Positions 8,736-17,614 of a stretch of DNA of 64,000 bases are shown here, piece after piece (within the stretch, counting starts at the first letter, position 1; every line of letters starts with the position of its first letter). The notes beneath the pieces are model-generated. The model saw only the letters and a program-made list of their open reading frames with translations, was not told the origin of the DNA and did no database searches. This DNA comes from CALGTL01 sp963579135. Its GTDB lineage: Bacteria; Chloroflexota; Dehalococcoidia; Lucifugimonadales; Australimonadaceae. A program made the position numbers and the translations under genes. The DNA is taken from contig CAUZFB010000003.1 of NCBI GenBank assembly GCA_963579135.1, positions 45,199 to 109,198 of the forward strand, in the 5' to 3' direction.

Positions 8736-8834
8736 AGGCACCGATTTTGAAACAATCTGCTGGCGAACCGCTCGCCGGTTCCCGCGGGGGGACGCGTAAA
8801 AGGGCGTTCCGTGGCTAAGTTTTCGAGAGGTTAG

Positions 8835-9206
8835 ATGCCTGTAGAGGGATATGCCGTCAATTGGGCGGCCGTCGTCATTGCCGCTGCCATTGGGGTTGCT
8901 GGCATGGCGGCGATGTTGGTCGGCTCGTTCCTGTTGGCGCCACGGCGTCCTTCAGAGGCGAAGGCTATCGCCTACGAATCGGGCATCAAGCCGACGCCGC
9001 TCGCGTGGACGCAGTTCACTGTCCGCTACTACATCTTCGCTATCCTCTTCCTAATCTTTGATGTGGAAGCGGTGTTCCTGTTCCCGTGGGTGTTGGTGTT
9101 TCAGGAAACACCAACTTTTGTTTTCTACGCGATGATCCTGTTCATCGCTATCCTGCTCTTCGGCGTGGCGTACGCGTGGCGTAAAGGAGTTCTTGAGTGG
9201 CGCTAG
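8835..9206 (+). CDS. nuoA: NADH-quinone oxidoreductase subunit A
   Basis: A 123-residue membrane subunit of complex I with three hydrophobic helices. It carries the family signatures YESGIKP after helix 1 and FAILFLIFDVEAVFLFPW in helix 2, with the conserved acidic residues. SD GAGAGG precedes the ATG. First gene of an 11-gene nuo cluster; it overlaps nuoB by 10 bases. Confidence 0.95.
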   Translation: MPVEGYAVNWAAVVIAAAIGVAGMAAMLVGSFLLAPRRPSEAKAIAYESGIKPTPLAWTQFTVRYYIFAILFLIFDVEAVFLFPWVLVFQETPTFVFYAMILFIAILLFGVAYAWRKGVLEWR

Positions 9207-9916
9207 AAGGCAACAACGACGCGCAGAGCTTGCCCCTGTTTGTTCCTCAGAAGTGGGACCGCGAAAAGGGCGGGCATTTCTTTCACACGGACGAAGGCGG
9301 TGATGAGTCTTTGGGGAAGGGCAACCACCCGGCTCCTAACAGGATCAGCGGCACGGTTCCGGGCGTGATCACGGCTAAGCTCGACGATCTGATCGCCATG
9401 GGCCGCAGCAACTCGCTCTGGACGCTTACGTTCGGTCTGGCCTGCTGTGCCATCGAGATGATTTCGACCCACATGGCGCACCATGACTTCGACCGCTTCG
9501 GCATCGTCACGTGGCCCTCGCCCCGGCAGTCCGATGTGATGATCATCGCTGGCACCGTGGTCAAGAAAATGGCAGACCCCATCCGCCTCCTGTACGAGCA
9601 GATGCCCGACCCCAAGTGGGTCATCGCCATGGGCACGTGTGCCACCAGTGGGGGGCCTTACTACAAGTCCTACAGCGTGGTGATGGGCGTGGATCACATC
9701 ATTCCCGTGGACATCTACATTCCCGGCTGTCCCCCGCGCCCCGAGGCGCTGATGGACGCCTTCATGAAGCTTCAGACGAAGATTAAGAGCGACGCAAAGA
9801 ACCATCAGATCGATGACCTGCGCGACTCGGTTGAGCAAATTGCCCCCGCCCCTGCTCCCGATGCCGCTCTCGTTGCGGACTCCGTCCCCATTGCCACGGA
9901 GGGAACGGCCGGATGA
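9197..9916 (+). CDS. nuoB: NADH-quinone oxidoreductase subunit B (N2 cluster)
   Basis: The 239-residue subunit holds iron-sulfur cluster N2, the last electron carrier before quinone. Ligands are visible: tandem Cys83-Cys84 in GLACCAIEM, then cysteines in MGTCATSGG and PGCPPRPEAL. It is longer than the usual 160-190 residues: about 55 extra residues precede the core and an Ala/Pro-rich tail of about 30 follows it. Start GTG 9197, inside nuoA, in a tightly overlapping arrangement; it overlaps nuoC by four bases. Confidence 0.95.
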   Translation: MALEGNNDAQSLPLFVPQKWDREKGGHFFHTDEGGDESLGKGNHPAPNRISGTVPGVITAKLDDLIAMGRSNSLWTLTFGLACCAIEMISTHMAHHDFDRFGIVTWPSPRQSDVMIIAGTVVKKMADPIRLLYEQMPDPKWVIAMGTCATSGGPYYKSYSVVMGVDHIIPVDIYIPGCPPRPEALMDAFMKLQTKIKSDAKNHQIDDLRDSVEQIAPAPAPDAALVADSVPIATEGTAG

Positions 9917-10470
9917 CGGAGCAAGAGCCCCAAGCAACCCCGGATGCCCCAGCGGCGGCCGAAAAGCCCGCGCGACATGGTCCGCCCATCGTGGTCGCCG
10001 AAGAGGTCCTCAACGAGCGTGGCGAGGAGACCGCAGCGCAGTTGGCGCGTACGCTAGGCACTCTGGTGCTCGACGCCGCAGGCCGCGAGGACACACCATG
10101 GGTGCGGGTAGATGCCGCTGAGTTACACGAGGCCGCGAAGAAGTGTCGCGATGGCGAGATGAGCATGGATATGCTCAACCTCATGCTTGCGGTGGACTGG
10201 GTCGACCGCATCCAGATGGTCTACGTACTGTACTCAACAACCAATAATCGCAAGGCGATCCTGAAGGCGGACTTGCCCGCAGAGTTGCCGACGATCGACT
10301 CGCTGACAGACCTTTGGGAAGCCGCCACATGGTACGAGCGCGAGACCCACGATCTCTTCGGCGTCGAATTCCCTGGCAACAGCGACATGTCGCCGTTGCT
10401 CTTGTACGAAGGCTTCGAGGGCCACCCGGGCCTCAAGAGCTATCCCCTGAACGATTACGAAGAGTGGTAG
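9913..10470 (+). CDS. nuoC: NADH-quinone oxidoreductase subunit C
   Basis: A 185-residue 30-kDa subunit of the peripheral arm of complex I. The core contains the signature WYERETHDLFGVEF followed by HPGLKSYPL, both diagnostic for the family. The first ~30 residues are Ala/Pro/Glu-rich and look disordered. The ATGA start overlaps the nuoB stop. nuoD is a separate gene here and not fused to nuoC. Confidence 0.95.
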   Translation: MTEQEPQATPDAPAAAEKPARHGPPIVVAEEVLNERGEETAAQLARTLGTLVLDAAGREDTPWVRVDAAELHEAAKKCRDGEMSMDMLNLMLAVDWVDRIQMVYVLYSTTNNRKAILKADLPAELPTIDSLTDLWEAATWYERETHDLFGVEFPGNSDMSPLLLYEGFEGHPGLKSYPLNDYEEW

Positions 10471-10475
10471 GCCAC

Positions 10476-11588
10476 ATGACCACCGAGCCACAATTCGAAA
10501 CGGTCGACATGATGTTGAACATGGGGCCGCAACACCCTGCGACCCACGGTGTGTTCCGCATGGTGCTGACCGTCGACGGCGAGATGGTCGTCGACGTCAC
10601 TCCGCACATCGGCTACCTGCATCGTGGCAGCGAGCGGCTCGCGGAGGTCGAGAGCTATGGTCAGGTGATCACACTGTTCGATCGCGTGGACTACATTGCG
10701 AACCTCAACAACGAGCTCGCATGGGTGCGCGCCGGCGAGAAGATGATGGAAGTTGAGGCTCCTGAACGGGCTCAGTACATCCGCGTCATCCTCGCTGAGC
10801 TCAACCGGATTGCGAGCCACCTGCTGTTCATCGGCACCTATGCCATCGACCTCGGTGCGATGACGCCGGTCATGTATTGCTTCCGCGAGCGCGAGCGTAT
10901 CGAGAACCTGTTCGAGCACGTGACCGGTGCGCGGATGATGCATAACTACATGCGCATCGGCGGCGTGAGGTCAGATGTCCCGGACGATTTCGTTCCGTGG
11001 GTGCGTCGGCTGGTGGGCGAGGTTCGCAAGGGCGTCGAGGAGAGCGACAACCTTCTGAGCACCAACGAAGTTTTCCTGGGCCGCACTCGAGGCGTCGGCG
11101 TTATCGACGGCCCCTCCGCAGTCTCGTGCGGTCTGACGGGCCCGGCACTGCGCGGCAGTGGCGTCCCCTACGACGTCCGCAAGGACGACCCTTACGAGAT
11201 TTACCCGTACCTCAACTACAAGGTACCGGTGGGTGAGAACGGCGATTGCTGGGACCGCTACTACCTGCGCGTACTCGAGTGTTACGAGTCGCTCAGCATG
11301 GTCGAGCAATGCTTGAATCAGCTCCCGGACGGGCCGATTATGGCTGCTGGCCGGCGTATCGCGCGTCCCCCGGCGGGCGAGGTTTACGTTCATTCTGAGA
11401 ATCCGCGTGGCGACTTGGGCGTGTATCTGGTTAGCGATGGCACGGACAAGCCCTACCGAGTGAAGATTCGGCCGCCGTCCTTCTGCAATCTCGTTGGCCT
11501 GCGGCCGATGACCAAAGGCTCGTACATCGCGGATGCAGTGGCAATCCTCGGCTCGTTGGATATCGTGCTTGGTGAGGTGGACCGATGA
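10476..11588 (+). CDS. nuoD: NADH-quinone oxidoreductase subunit D (49 kDa)
   Basis: A 370-residue peripheral-arm subunit lining the quinone site. It begins with NMGPQHPATHGVFRM, and HIGYLHRG, ELNRIASHLL and GSYIADAVAILGS follow; the last block is the conserved C-terminal signature. Start ATG 10476, five bases after nuoC; an in-frame codon at 10314 lies inside nuoC and is rejected. Hydrogenase-type NiFe cysteines are absent, as expected for complex I. Overlaps nuoH by four bases. Confidence 0.95.
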   Translation: MTTEPQFETVDMMLNMGPQHPATHGVFRMVLTVDGEMVVDVTPHIGYLHRGSERLAEVESYGQVITLFDRVDYIANLNNELAWVRAGEKMMEVEAPERAQYIRVILAELNRIASHLLFIGTYAIDLGAMTPVMYCFRERERIENLFEHVTGARMMHNYMRIGGVRSDVPDDFVPWVRRLVGEVRKGVEESDNLLSTNEVFLGRTRGVGVIDGPSAVSCGLTGPALRGSGVPYDVRKDDPYEIYPYLNYKVPVGENGDCWDRYYLRVLECYESLSMVEQCLNQLPDGPIMAAGRRIARPPAGEVYVHSENPRGDLGVYLVSDGTDKPYRVKIRPPSFCNLVGLRPMTKGSYIADAVAILGSLDIVLGEVDR

Positions 11589-12772
11589 ACGTCACCCTCG
11601 CCGAGGTTATCGAACTGAGCATTCGTCTCTTCGCGCTGTTCAACGTGGCGGCGCTGGCAGCCGTTTCGCTGGTTTGGCTCGAGCGCCGGTTCCTCGGGCG
11701 TCTCCAGGGTAGGCCAGGCCCCAACCGCGTAGGGCCATTTGGGCTCCTGCAGCCCATCGCCGACGCGATCAAGCTGATGGCGAAGGAGGATGTGGCGCCG
11801 GGAAGCTCGCAGCGCTTGCTGTTCTACGCCTCGCCGATTCTGGTGTTTGTGCCCGCGTTTGTTGTCTGGCTCACGTTCCCGCTGGCTCGTGACGTTGTCG
11901 TGCGCAACATGGAGATGGGCCTGTTCTTCTTCGTCGCTATTTCGGTGCTCAGCATCGTGGGCCTGGTGCTCGCGGGCTGGAGCTCCAACTCCAAGTACGC
12001 CATCCTTGGTGGATTCCGAGCCGCCGCACAGTTGGTGAGCTACGAGATCCCGATCATCATCATGATCTTGGTCGTCGGGATGCTGGCGGACTCGCTGGAC
12101 TTCGTGAAGGTCGTCGACGCCCAGGCTACCGTTCCATACATCGCGGTGGTGCCGCTGGCGTTCGTGATTTTCCTGGTGGCGGGCCTAGCCGAGGTTGGAC
12201 GAACGCCATTTGACATCTACTTCGCTGAGTCCGAGGTCGTTGGTGGTCCGTTCGTCGAGTACAGCGGCGCACACTGGGCGATCTTCTTCCTGGCAGAGTA
12301 CGTGAATACCTTCGTCCTTGGGATCCTTGGTGCGCTGCTGTTCCTGGGTGGCTGGCGCTGGCCGTTCGGCGCGGACCTACCGCAGGTCGCCTCTGTCGCG
12401 CTGCTGATGGGCAAGGCGTACTTCATCGTTCTCGTCATCTTCTGGATACGCGGCACATACCCTCGCATGCGCATCGACCAGCTCATGGCGATGGCATGGA
12501 AGTGGCTCATCCCACTTTCGTTCGTGCTGTTCCTCGCGGCTGCGTTCCAGCTGAAGTTCGATTGGCCTTGGTGGGTATTGACCATCCTGTCGCTAGTCAT
12601 CCTTGCCGTGCCGGTCGTCGTACAGTCGCGGAAGCAGCGCAATCCCGCGCGGGAGCTGGCTGCTCGCTACGCGGCGAACGCGGTGGTTGTGCAGGCAAAG
12701 CCGCGCCCGGCGCCAGAACCTGCCGCAGATGCCGCTTCAGCCACATCTGTACCAGAAGGGACCAGCGCATGA
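11585..12772 (+). CDS. nuoH: NADH-quinone oxidoreductase subunit H
   Basis: A 395-residue membrane subunit linking the peripheral arm to the membrane arm and forming part of the quinone chamber. Signatures are GRLQGRPGPNRVGP, GLLQPIADAIKL, EVGRTPFDI and RGTYPRMRIDQLM. About eight to nine hydrophobic helices. A C-terminal tail of about 40 residues (AKPRPAPEPAAD...) is Ala/Pro-rich and longer than usual. The stop overlaps the nuoI start. Confidence 0.95.
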   Translation: MNVTLAEVIELSIRLFALFNVAALAAVSLVWLERRFLGRLQGRPGPNRVGPFGLLQPIADAIKLMAKEDVAPGSSQRLLFYASPILVFVPAFVVWLTFPLARDVVVRNMEMGLFFFVAISVLSIVGLVLAGWSSNSKYAILGGFRAAAQLVSYEIPIIIMILVVGMLADSLDFVKVVDAQATVPYIAVVPLAFVIFLVAGLAEVGRTPFDIYFAESEVVGGPFVEYSGAHWAIFFLAEYVNTFVLGILGALLFLGGWRWPFGADLPQVASVALLMGKAYFIVLVIFWIRGTYPRMRIDQLMAMAWKWLIPLSFVLFLAAAFQLKFDWPWWVLTILSLVILAVPVVVQSRKQRNPARELAARYAANAVVVQAKPRPAPEPAADAASATSVPEGTSA

Positions 12773-13359
12773 TTTCTGGCCTGAAGGGAATGCTGGTCAC
12801 GTTGCGGTGGCTCGGCAAGAAGAACGTCACGGCTAACTATCCGAAGCAGCACCTGCCGGTGCAGGACCGCTTCATGGGCTTCCCCGGCTTGCTTTGGGAC
12901 CAAACGGCCGATGAGCCGTTCTGTACCGGTTGCATGGTGTGCGTGCGGGAATGTCCTACCCAGTGCATGACCGCGGTCATGCACGATAACCCCAAAGCGG
13001 TTGAGGGAACGAGCCATCGCCGTAAGATCATCGAGATGTTTGAGATCAATCTGAACCGTTGCATCCTCTGCGGGATCTGCGTGGACGTTTGTAACTTTGA
13101 CGCTATCGCGATGTCCCACGAGCACGAGCTTGCGAGCTTCGCGCGAACAGGGGCTCGCGCAGACCTGAACTTGCTGCTCGATCTGGGCCGGAAGTACCAG
13201 GACGAGGTCGCTTGGACTCCCACCGGCGCTGACCGTAACGTTGCGAGCGTGGTGCTGGCGAAACGGGCCGCCGCCGCTGCGTCAAAGGCTGAGGAAGCGG
13301 CGAGTGTGCCTGAAGTTCCGGGGACTCCAGAAGCAGCAACCGAAGGAGGCGAGTCCTAG
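12769..13359 (+). CDS. nuoI: NADH-quinone oxidoreductase subunit I (two [4Fe-4S] clusters)
   Basis: A 196-residue ferredoxin-like subunit carrying clusters N6a and N6b. Two cysteine sets are visible: Cys52, 55, 58 and 62 (CTGCMVCVRECP) and Cys98, 101, 104 and 108 (CILCGICVDVCN); in the second the usual final proline is Asn. Start ATG 12769 overlaps the nuoH TGA; an earlier in-frame codon at 12496 would lie in nuoH and is rejected. The last ~35 residues are an Ala/Glu/Pro-rich tail. Confidence 0.95.
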   Translation: MISGLKGMLVTLRWLGKKNVTANYPKQHLPVQDRFMGFPGLLWDQTADEPFCTGCMVCVRECPTQCMTAVMHDNPKAVEGTSHRRKIIEMFEINLNRCILCGICVDVCNFDAIAMSHEHELASFARTGARADLNLLLDLGRKYQDEVAWTPTGADRNVASVVLAKRAAAAASKAEEAASVPEVPGTPEAATEGGES

Positions 13360-13360
13360 C

Positions 13361-13888
13361 ATGGGCCTCGTTCTCTTCTATATCCTTGGTGGCATCACCA
13401 TCGTTGCCGCGTTGGGCGTCGTTACGACCCGCAACATCGTGTATGGCGCGTTATTCCTGCTGGCGTCGCTTTCGGGCGTTGCAGGCTTGTTCGTGGTGCT
13501 CTTCGCCGAGTTCCTGGCGCTGGTGCAATTGCTGATCTATGGCGGAGCGATCATCATCGTGATCCTGTTCGCTCTCATGCTGACCCGGACGGGCGATTTC
13601 TCGGTCGCCACTGAGCACCGGCGATGGCCGGCGGCAGCGATCGTTTCGTTGGCGCTGTTCGGTTTACTTGCGGGAGCGGCGATCAGTGACTCCGGCGAGT
13701 ACAACACCTACCGGCGCACGGGCATCGGCATCGAGGAGTTGGGCGCAGGCCTGTTCGAGAACTGGGCGATTCCCTTCGAAGTTGCGTCGATTGTACTGTT
13801 GGTCGCGCTCATCGGTGCCATCGTTATCGGCCGGTCGGGTGACGATGAGGACGGCGCCGATGAGACGGGCAACGGGGGTCAGGGATGA
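13361..13888 (+). CDS. nuoJ: NADH-quinone oxidoreductase subunit J
   Basis: A 175-residue membrane subunit with about five helices. NIVYGALFLLASLSGVAG and LLIYGGAIIIVILFALML match the NuoJ core, including the helix with the pi-bulge region. An ideal ribosome site, GAAGGAGGC, sits at 13342-13350 before ATG 13361. An upstream in-frame codon (13241) lies in nuoI. Overlaps nuoK by four bases. Confidence 0.93.
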   Translation: MGLVLFYILGGITIVAALGVVTTRNIVYGALFLLASLSGVAGLFVVLFAEFLALVQLLIYGGAIIIVILFALMLTRTGDFSVATEHRRWPAAAIVSLALFGLLAGAAISDSGEYNTYRRTGIGIEELGAGLFENWAIPFEVASIVLLVALIGAIVIGRSGDDEDGADETGNGGQG

Positions 13889-14199
13889 CTCTCGAGCTCG
13901 TCGACTTTCAGATACTCGCGGCCGCGCTGTTCTGTCTGGGGCTCTACGGCGTACTCGCTCGCAAGAGTGCGGTCATGGTGCTTATGGCGGTTGAGCTGAT
14001 GCTTAACGCTGTGAATATTAATCTGGTGGCGTTCGCCGCTTTCCGCGACGTCTCCTCAATCGTCACCGGGCAGGTGATTGTTATCTTTGTAATTACCGTG
14101 GCGGCGGCTGAGGTCGGCTTGGCGCTCGCGGTCATCATGCGCCTGTTCCGCCGACGTGGCACCGTGAACGTCGACGAAATCGATTTGATGAAGGGTTAG
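13885..14199 (+). CDS. nuoK: NADH-quinone oxidoreductase subunit K
   Basis: A 104-residue three-helix subunit of the membrane arm. MVLMAVELMLNAVNINLV contains the conserved glutamate in helix 2, and the third helix ends in AAAEVGLALAVIMRLFR. The ATGA start overlaps the nuoJ stop. Confidence 0.95.
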   Translation: MTLELVDFQILAAALFCLGLYGVLARKSAVMVLMAVELMLNAVNINLVAFAAFRDVSSIVTGQVIVIFVITVAAAEVGLALAVIMRLFRRRGTVNVDEIDLMKG

Positions 14200-14200
14200 C

Positions 14201-16096
14201 TTGGGAATAGAAGAAGCTTGGCTCATCCCCACCTACGGGTTCATCGCCTTCGGCGTCATTGCGCTGCTGGGCCGATATTTCCCGTCGCAGGGTAAGCACC
14301 TCTCCATAATCGCCATCGTCGCGGCCTTCGTGACTTTCTGGTTCGTGTTATTCGACTTCGTCGGCCAGGGCGTCGCCGAGTATCACTTGCCGCGCGTCTG
14401 GTTCTCAGCGGGCGACATCAGCGTTGGCTCCGGCATGATTGTCGACTCGCTCACCATCGTCATGCTGGCGTTGGTGACCTTCGTCGCGGCGCTCGTTCAG
14501 ATCTACTCGCTCGGGTATATGCGGCACTCCCACAAGGGGCACGTTGCCGACGACCCGCGCATCGGCTGGTACTTCGCCGTCCACTCACTGTTCACGGCAG
14601 CCATGCTCACGCTCGTGCTCGCCGACAACCTGTTGCTGCTCTATCTCGCCTGGGAGCTTGTGGGCCTTTGTTCCTACCTGCTCATCGGTTTCTGGTGGGA
14701 GCGAAAATCGGCGGTCAACGCCTCCAAGAAAGCCTTCATCGCCACCCGCGTGGGCGATGTCGGACTCCTCATCGGCATCCTGATTCTGGTCACCGAGACC
14801 GGAACCTTCGACATCATCAGCATCATTCACGCCGTCGAGGCTGGCGATGTTAGCGAGGGCAAGGCAACCCTCGCCGCCTTCATGATTTTCCTCGGGGCCA
14901 TGGGTAAATCCGCCCAATTCCCCCTCCATGTCTGGCTGCCCGACGCCATGGAAGGCCCCACCCCGGTCAGCGCGCTGATCCACGCCGCCACCATGGTCAC
15001 CGCTGGCGTCTTCCTCGTCGCGCGGCTCCTCCCCATCTACGAGGTCGCCGAGTCCGCGCAGATGTTCGTCGCCGTCATCGGCATCATTACTGCCCTGATG
15101 GGCGCGACCCTCGCGCTGGTCGTCACCGACCTCAAGCGCGTGCTTGCCTACTCCACGATGAGCCACCTCGGCTTCATGATGCTCACCCTCGGCGCTAGTG
15201 GGTTCACCGCCGCGGGATTCCACCTGCTCATGCACGGCCTATCCAAGGCCATGCTCTTCCTCAGCGCAGGCTCGATCATGCACTCGATGCACGATGAGAC
15301 CGACATCACCAAGATGGGTGGCCTCAGACATCGCATGCCGATCACCGGCGCAGCCTTCACCATCGGTGCGCTGTCGCTTTCCGGTATCGCGCCGCTAGCG
15401 GCCTTCTGGAGCAAGGATGAGATGCTCCTCGCAATCCAGGATGGCCTGAATCCTGCGTTCCTCGTTCTTTTCCTCATCGCGGTCGTGCTTAGCGCCCTGT
15501 ACATGGCGCGAGCGACCTACCTCGTCTTCTTTGGCCCACTCAAGCCGGAGAACCGCGATGTCCACGAGTCACCTGCCGTCATGAGCGTGCCGCTCGCCAT
15601 CCTCGCGGTGCTCTCGGTCTTCGCCGGATTCATCGCCCTGCCACTTGGTGGCGGGTTCGAGGGCATCGGCCAGTTCCTTTTCCACGGTGAGCACGGCCAC
15701 GATTTCGAGTTCCAGCCCGGCTGGACCATCGTCAGCATCGTCCTCGCGACAGGAGGCTTTGCTCTAGGCATCTGGCTGTACAAGTCGAGCCGATCCAGCG
15801 TCGACAGTCTCCGTACGCAGCTTGGTCCCGTGCACAAGCTGCTAATCAACCGCTACTACATGGACACACTCTACCAGTGGTTCGTCGACAGGGTTGTCCT
15901 AGCGCTCGGCCGAGCCGTCGCGCTTTTTGACCGCACCGTCGTCAACGACCGCGGTATCAACGGGTCGGGCCTCACCGTGGTGGAAGCAGGCAAACGCCTG
16001 CGCGGTCACGTGACCGGGCTTTTCGCAGACTATGGCCTAGCGATGGGCGCAGGCGTCACGGCGATAGCGGTGTACGTCTGGTTGAGGACGGCGTAG
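14201..16096 (+). CDS. nuoL: NADH-quinone oxidoreductase subunit L (proton-pumping antiporter-like)
   Basis: A 631-residue polytopic subunit, the distal antiporter-like proton channel of complex I. The conserved LLYLAWELVGLCSYLLIGFW, AMEGPTPVSALIHAATMV and LKRVLAYSTMSHLGFMML segments are present, with the key Glu and Lys residues of the channel. The C-terminal long lateral helix region lies in the last ~150 residues. Start is TTG 14201, two bases after nuoK, with GAAGGG upstream; no better ATG exists. Confidence 0.95.
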   Translation: MGIEEAWLIPTYGFIAFGVIALLGRYFPSQGKHLSIIAIVAAFVTFWFVLFDFVGQGVAEYHLPRVWFSAGDISVGSGMIVDSLTIVMLALVTFVAALVQIYSLGYMRHSHKGHVADDPRIGWYFAVHSLFTAAMLTLVLADNLLLLYLAWELVGLCSYLLIGFWWERKSAVNASKKAFIATRVGDVGLLIGILILVTETGTFDIISIIHAVEAGDVSEGKATLAAFMIFLGAMGKSAQFPLHVWLPDAMEGPTPVSALIHAATMVTAGVFLVARLLPIYEVAESAQMFVAVIGIITALMGATLALVVTDLKRVLAYSTMSHLGFMMLTLGASGFTAAGFHLLMHGLSKAMLFLSAGSIMHSMHDETDITKMGGLRHRMPITGAAFTIGALSLSGIAPLAAFWSKDEMLLAIQDGLNPAFLVLFLIAVVLSALYMARATYLVFFGPLKPENRDVHESPAVMSVPLAILAVLSVFAGFIALPLGGGFEGIGQFLFHGEHGHDFEFQPGWTIVSIVLATGGFALGIWLYKSSRSSVDSLRTQLGPVHKLLINRYYMDTLYQWFVDRVVLALGRAVALFDRTVVNDRGINGSGLTVVEAGKRLRGHVTGLFADYGLAMGAGVTAIAVYVWLRTA

Positions 16097-17611
16097 ATGA
16101 ACTACTTCGAACGCCACGTCCTCGAGACGCTGATCTACCTGCCGATGCTCGCCGCGCTCGTGCTCGTCTTCGTGCCGCGCCCGCGGAAGGACGTGATTCG
16201 CTGGATCAGTATAGGTTCAGGCCTTGCGCTGCTCGTGCTGTCGCTCTATGCCTTCATCGCCTTCGACTACGACGGTGGCGCGCGCTTCCAGCTCCAGCGT
16301 GCCTACCCCTGGCTGGAACTCCTCGGCATTGAGTTCGCCCTTGGCATCGACGGCATCGCCGCCCCCATGGTCCTGCTGACGGGTATCGTCAGCGCAGCGG
16401 GTACCATCGTCGCCGCCAACATCCAGCGCGACAACAAGGACTACTACATCCTCCTGTTCCTGCTGATCGCGGGCGTGTACGGCACCTTCGTCTCCATGGA
16501 TCTGTTCTTCTTCTTCTTCTTCTACGAGCTGGCCATCGTTCCGATGTACCTGCTCATCGGCGTCTGGGGTAGCAGTTCCAAGTTCAAGGATTTCGATCGG
16601 CCCAAGGAATACGGTGCCCTCAAGCTCGTGATGATGATCGTCGCCGCGAGCTTGCTGATCTGGATCGTCATCATCGGCGTCTATGTTGAGGCGGGCGAAG
16701 GCTCGTTCAACATAGAAGCCATCATGTCTAGCATTGACCACCCCGGTCGCTTCTCGGAGACCTTCCAGAGCGTCATGTTCCTCATGACGATGGTTGGCTT
16801 CGGCCTCTTGGCTGGTATGTGGCCGTTCCACACCTGGTCGCCAGACGGCCACGTCGCCGCGCCCACCTCGGTCAGCATGCTGCACGCCGGCGTCCTGATG
16901 AAGCTCGGCGGTTTCGGCATCATCCGCATCGGCATGATGATCCTGCCTGAAGGCATGCAGCAGTGGGCCTTGCTCCTGTTCATCATCGGCACGATTAACG
17001 TCATCTACGGAGCCGTATCCGCGCTTGCACAGAACGACCTCAAGTATGTCGTCGGCTACTCCAGCGTCAGCCACATGGGCTACGTCTTCATGGGCATCGC
17101 GACCATGAACGCCGTCGGCCTCACCGGCGCGACGCTGCAGATGTTCGCGCACGGGATCATGACTGCCCTCTTCTTCACGATCGTGGGCGGCATCTACGAG
17201 CGTACGCATACGCGGGATACGCTCGTATTGAATGGTCTGGCTACAAAGATGAAATGGGGTACAGCGTTTTTCGTGATCGCGGGTCTGGCCTCGCTTGGTC
17301 TGCCGGGCCTTGCCGGCTTCGTAGCCGAATTGCTTGTGTTCATCGGCGCATTCCGATCCGAGCCGATCCTTGGCGCAATCGGTGTGCTGGGAGCAGCGAT
17401 CACCGCCGTCTACATACTCCGATTGATCGGACGCACGTTCTACGGTGAGCGCGATCCCAAGTGGGACAACCTAACCGACCTCACGCGCCGTGAGTTTATC
17501 GCTGCCACGATCCTGATCCTGCCGATCTTCTACGTGGGCCTCTATCCACAACCTCTGCTGCGAGTCATACGACCAGGCGTGGACGCTGTCCTCGCGGGGC
17601 TGGGGGGCTAG
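16097..17611 (+). CDS. nuoM: NADH-quinone oxidoreductase subunit M (antiporter-like)
   Basis: A 504-residue antiporter-like proton channel subunit. Signatures are FFFFFFYELAIVPMYLLIGVWG, with the conserved glutamate, PFHTWSPDGHVAAPTSVSML, and LKYVVGYSSVSHMGYVFMG. The ATG follows the nuoL stop directly with no gap. Confidence 0.95.
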   Translation: MNYFERHVLETLIYLPMLAALVLVFVPRPRKDVIRWISIGSGLALLVLSLYAFIAFDYDGGARFQLQRAYPWLELLGIEFALGIDGIAAPMVLLTGIVSAAGTIVAANIQRDNKDYYILLFLLIAGVYGTFVSMDLFFFFFFYELAIVPMYLLIGVWGSSSKFKDFDRPKEYGALKLVMMIVAASLLIWIVIIGVYVEAGEGSFNIEAIMSSIDHPGRFSETFQSVMFLMTMVGFGLLAGMWPFHTWSPDGHVAAPTSVSMLHAGVLMKLGGFGIIRIGMMILPEGMQQWALLLFIIGTINVIYGAVSALAQNDLKYVVGYSSVSHMGYVFMGIATMNAVGLTGATLQMFAHGIMTALFFTIVGGIYERTHTRDTLVLNGLATKMKWGTAFFVIAGLASLGLPGLAGFVAELLVFIGAFRSEPILGAIGVLGAAITAVYILRLIGRTFYGERDPKWDNLTDLTRREFIAATILILPIFYVGLYPQPLLRVIRPGVDAVLAGLGG

Positions 17612-17614
17612 CCG

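Noticed and set aside
16217..17209. 330-codon minus-strand open frame inside nuoM
   Set aside because: His/Asp/Glu-rich shadow of a membrane-protein gene in GC-rich DNA; nuoM motifs are complete on the plus strand.
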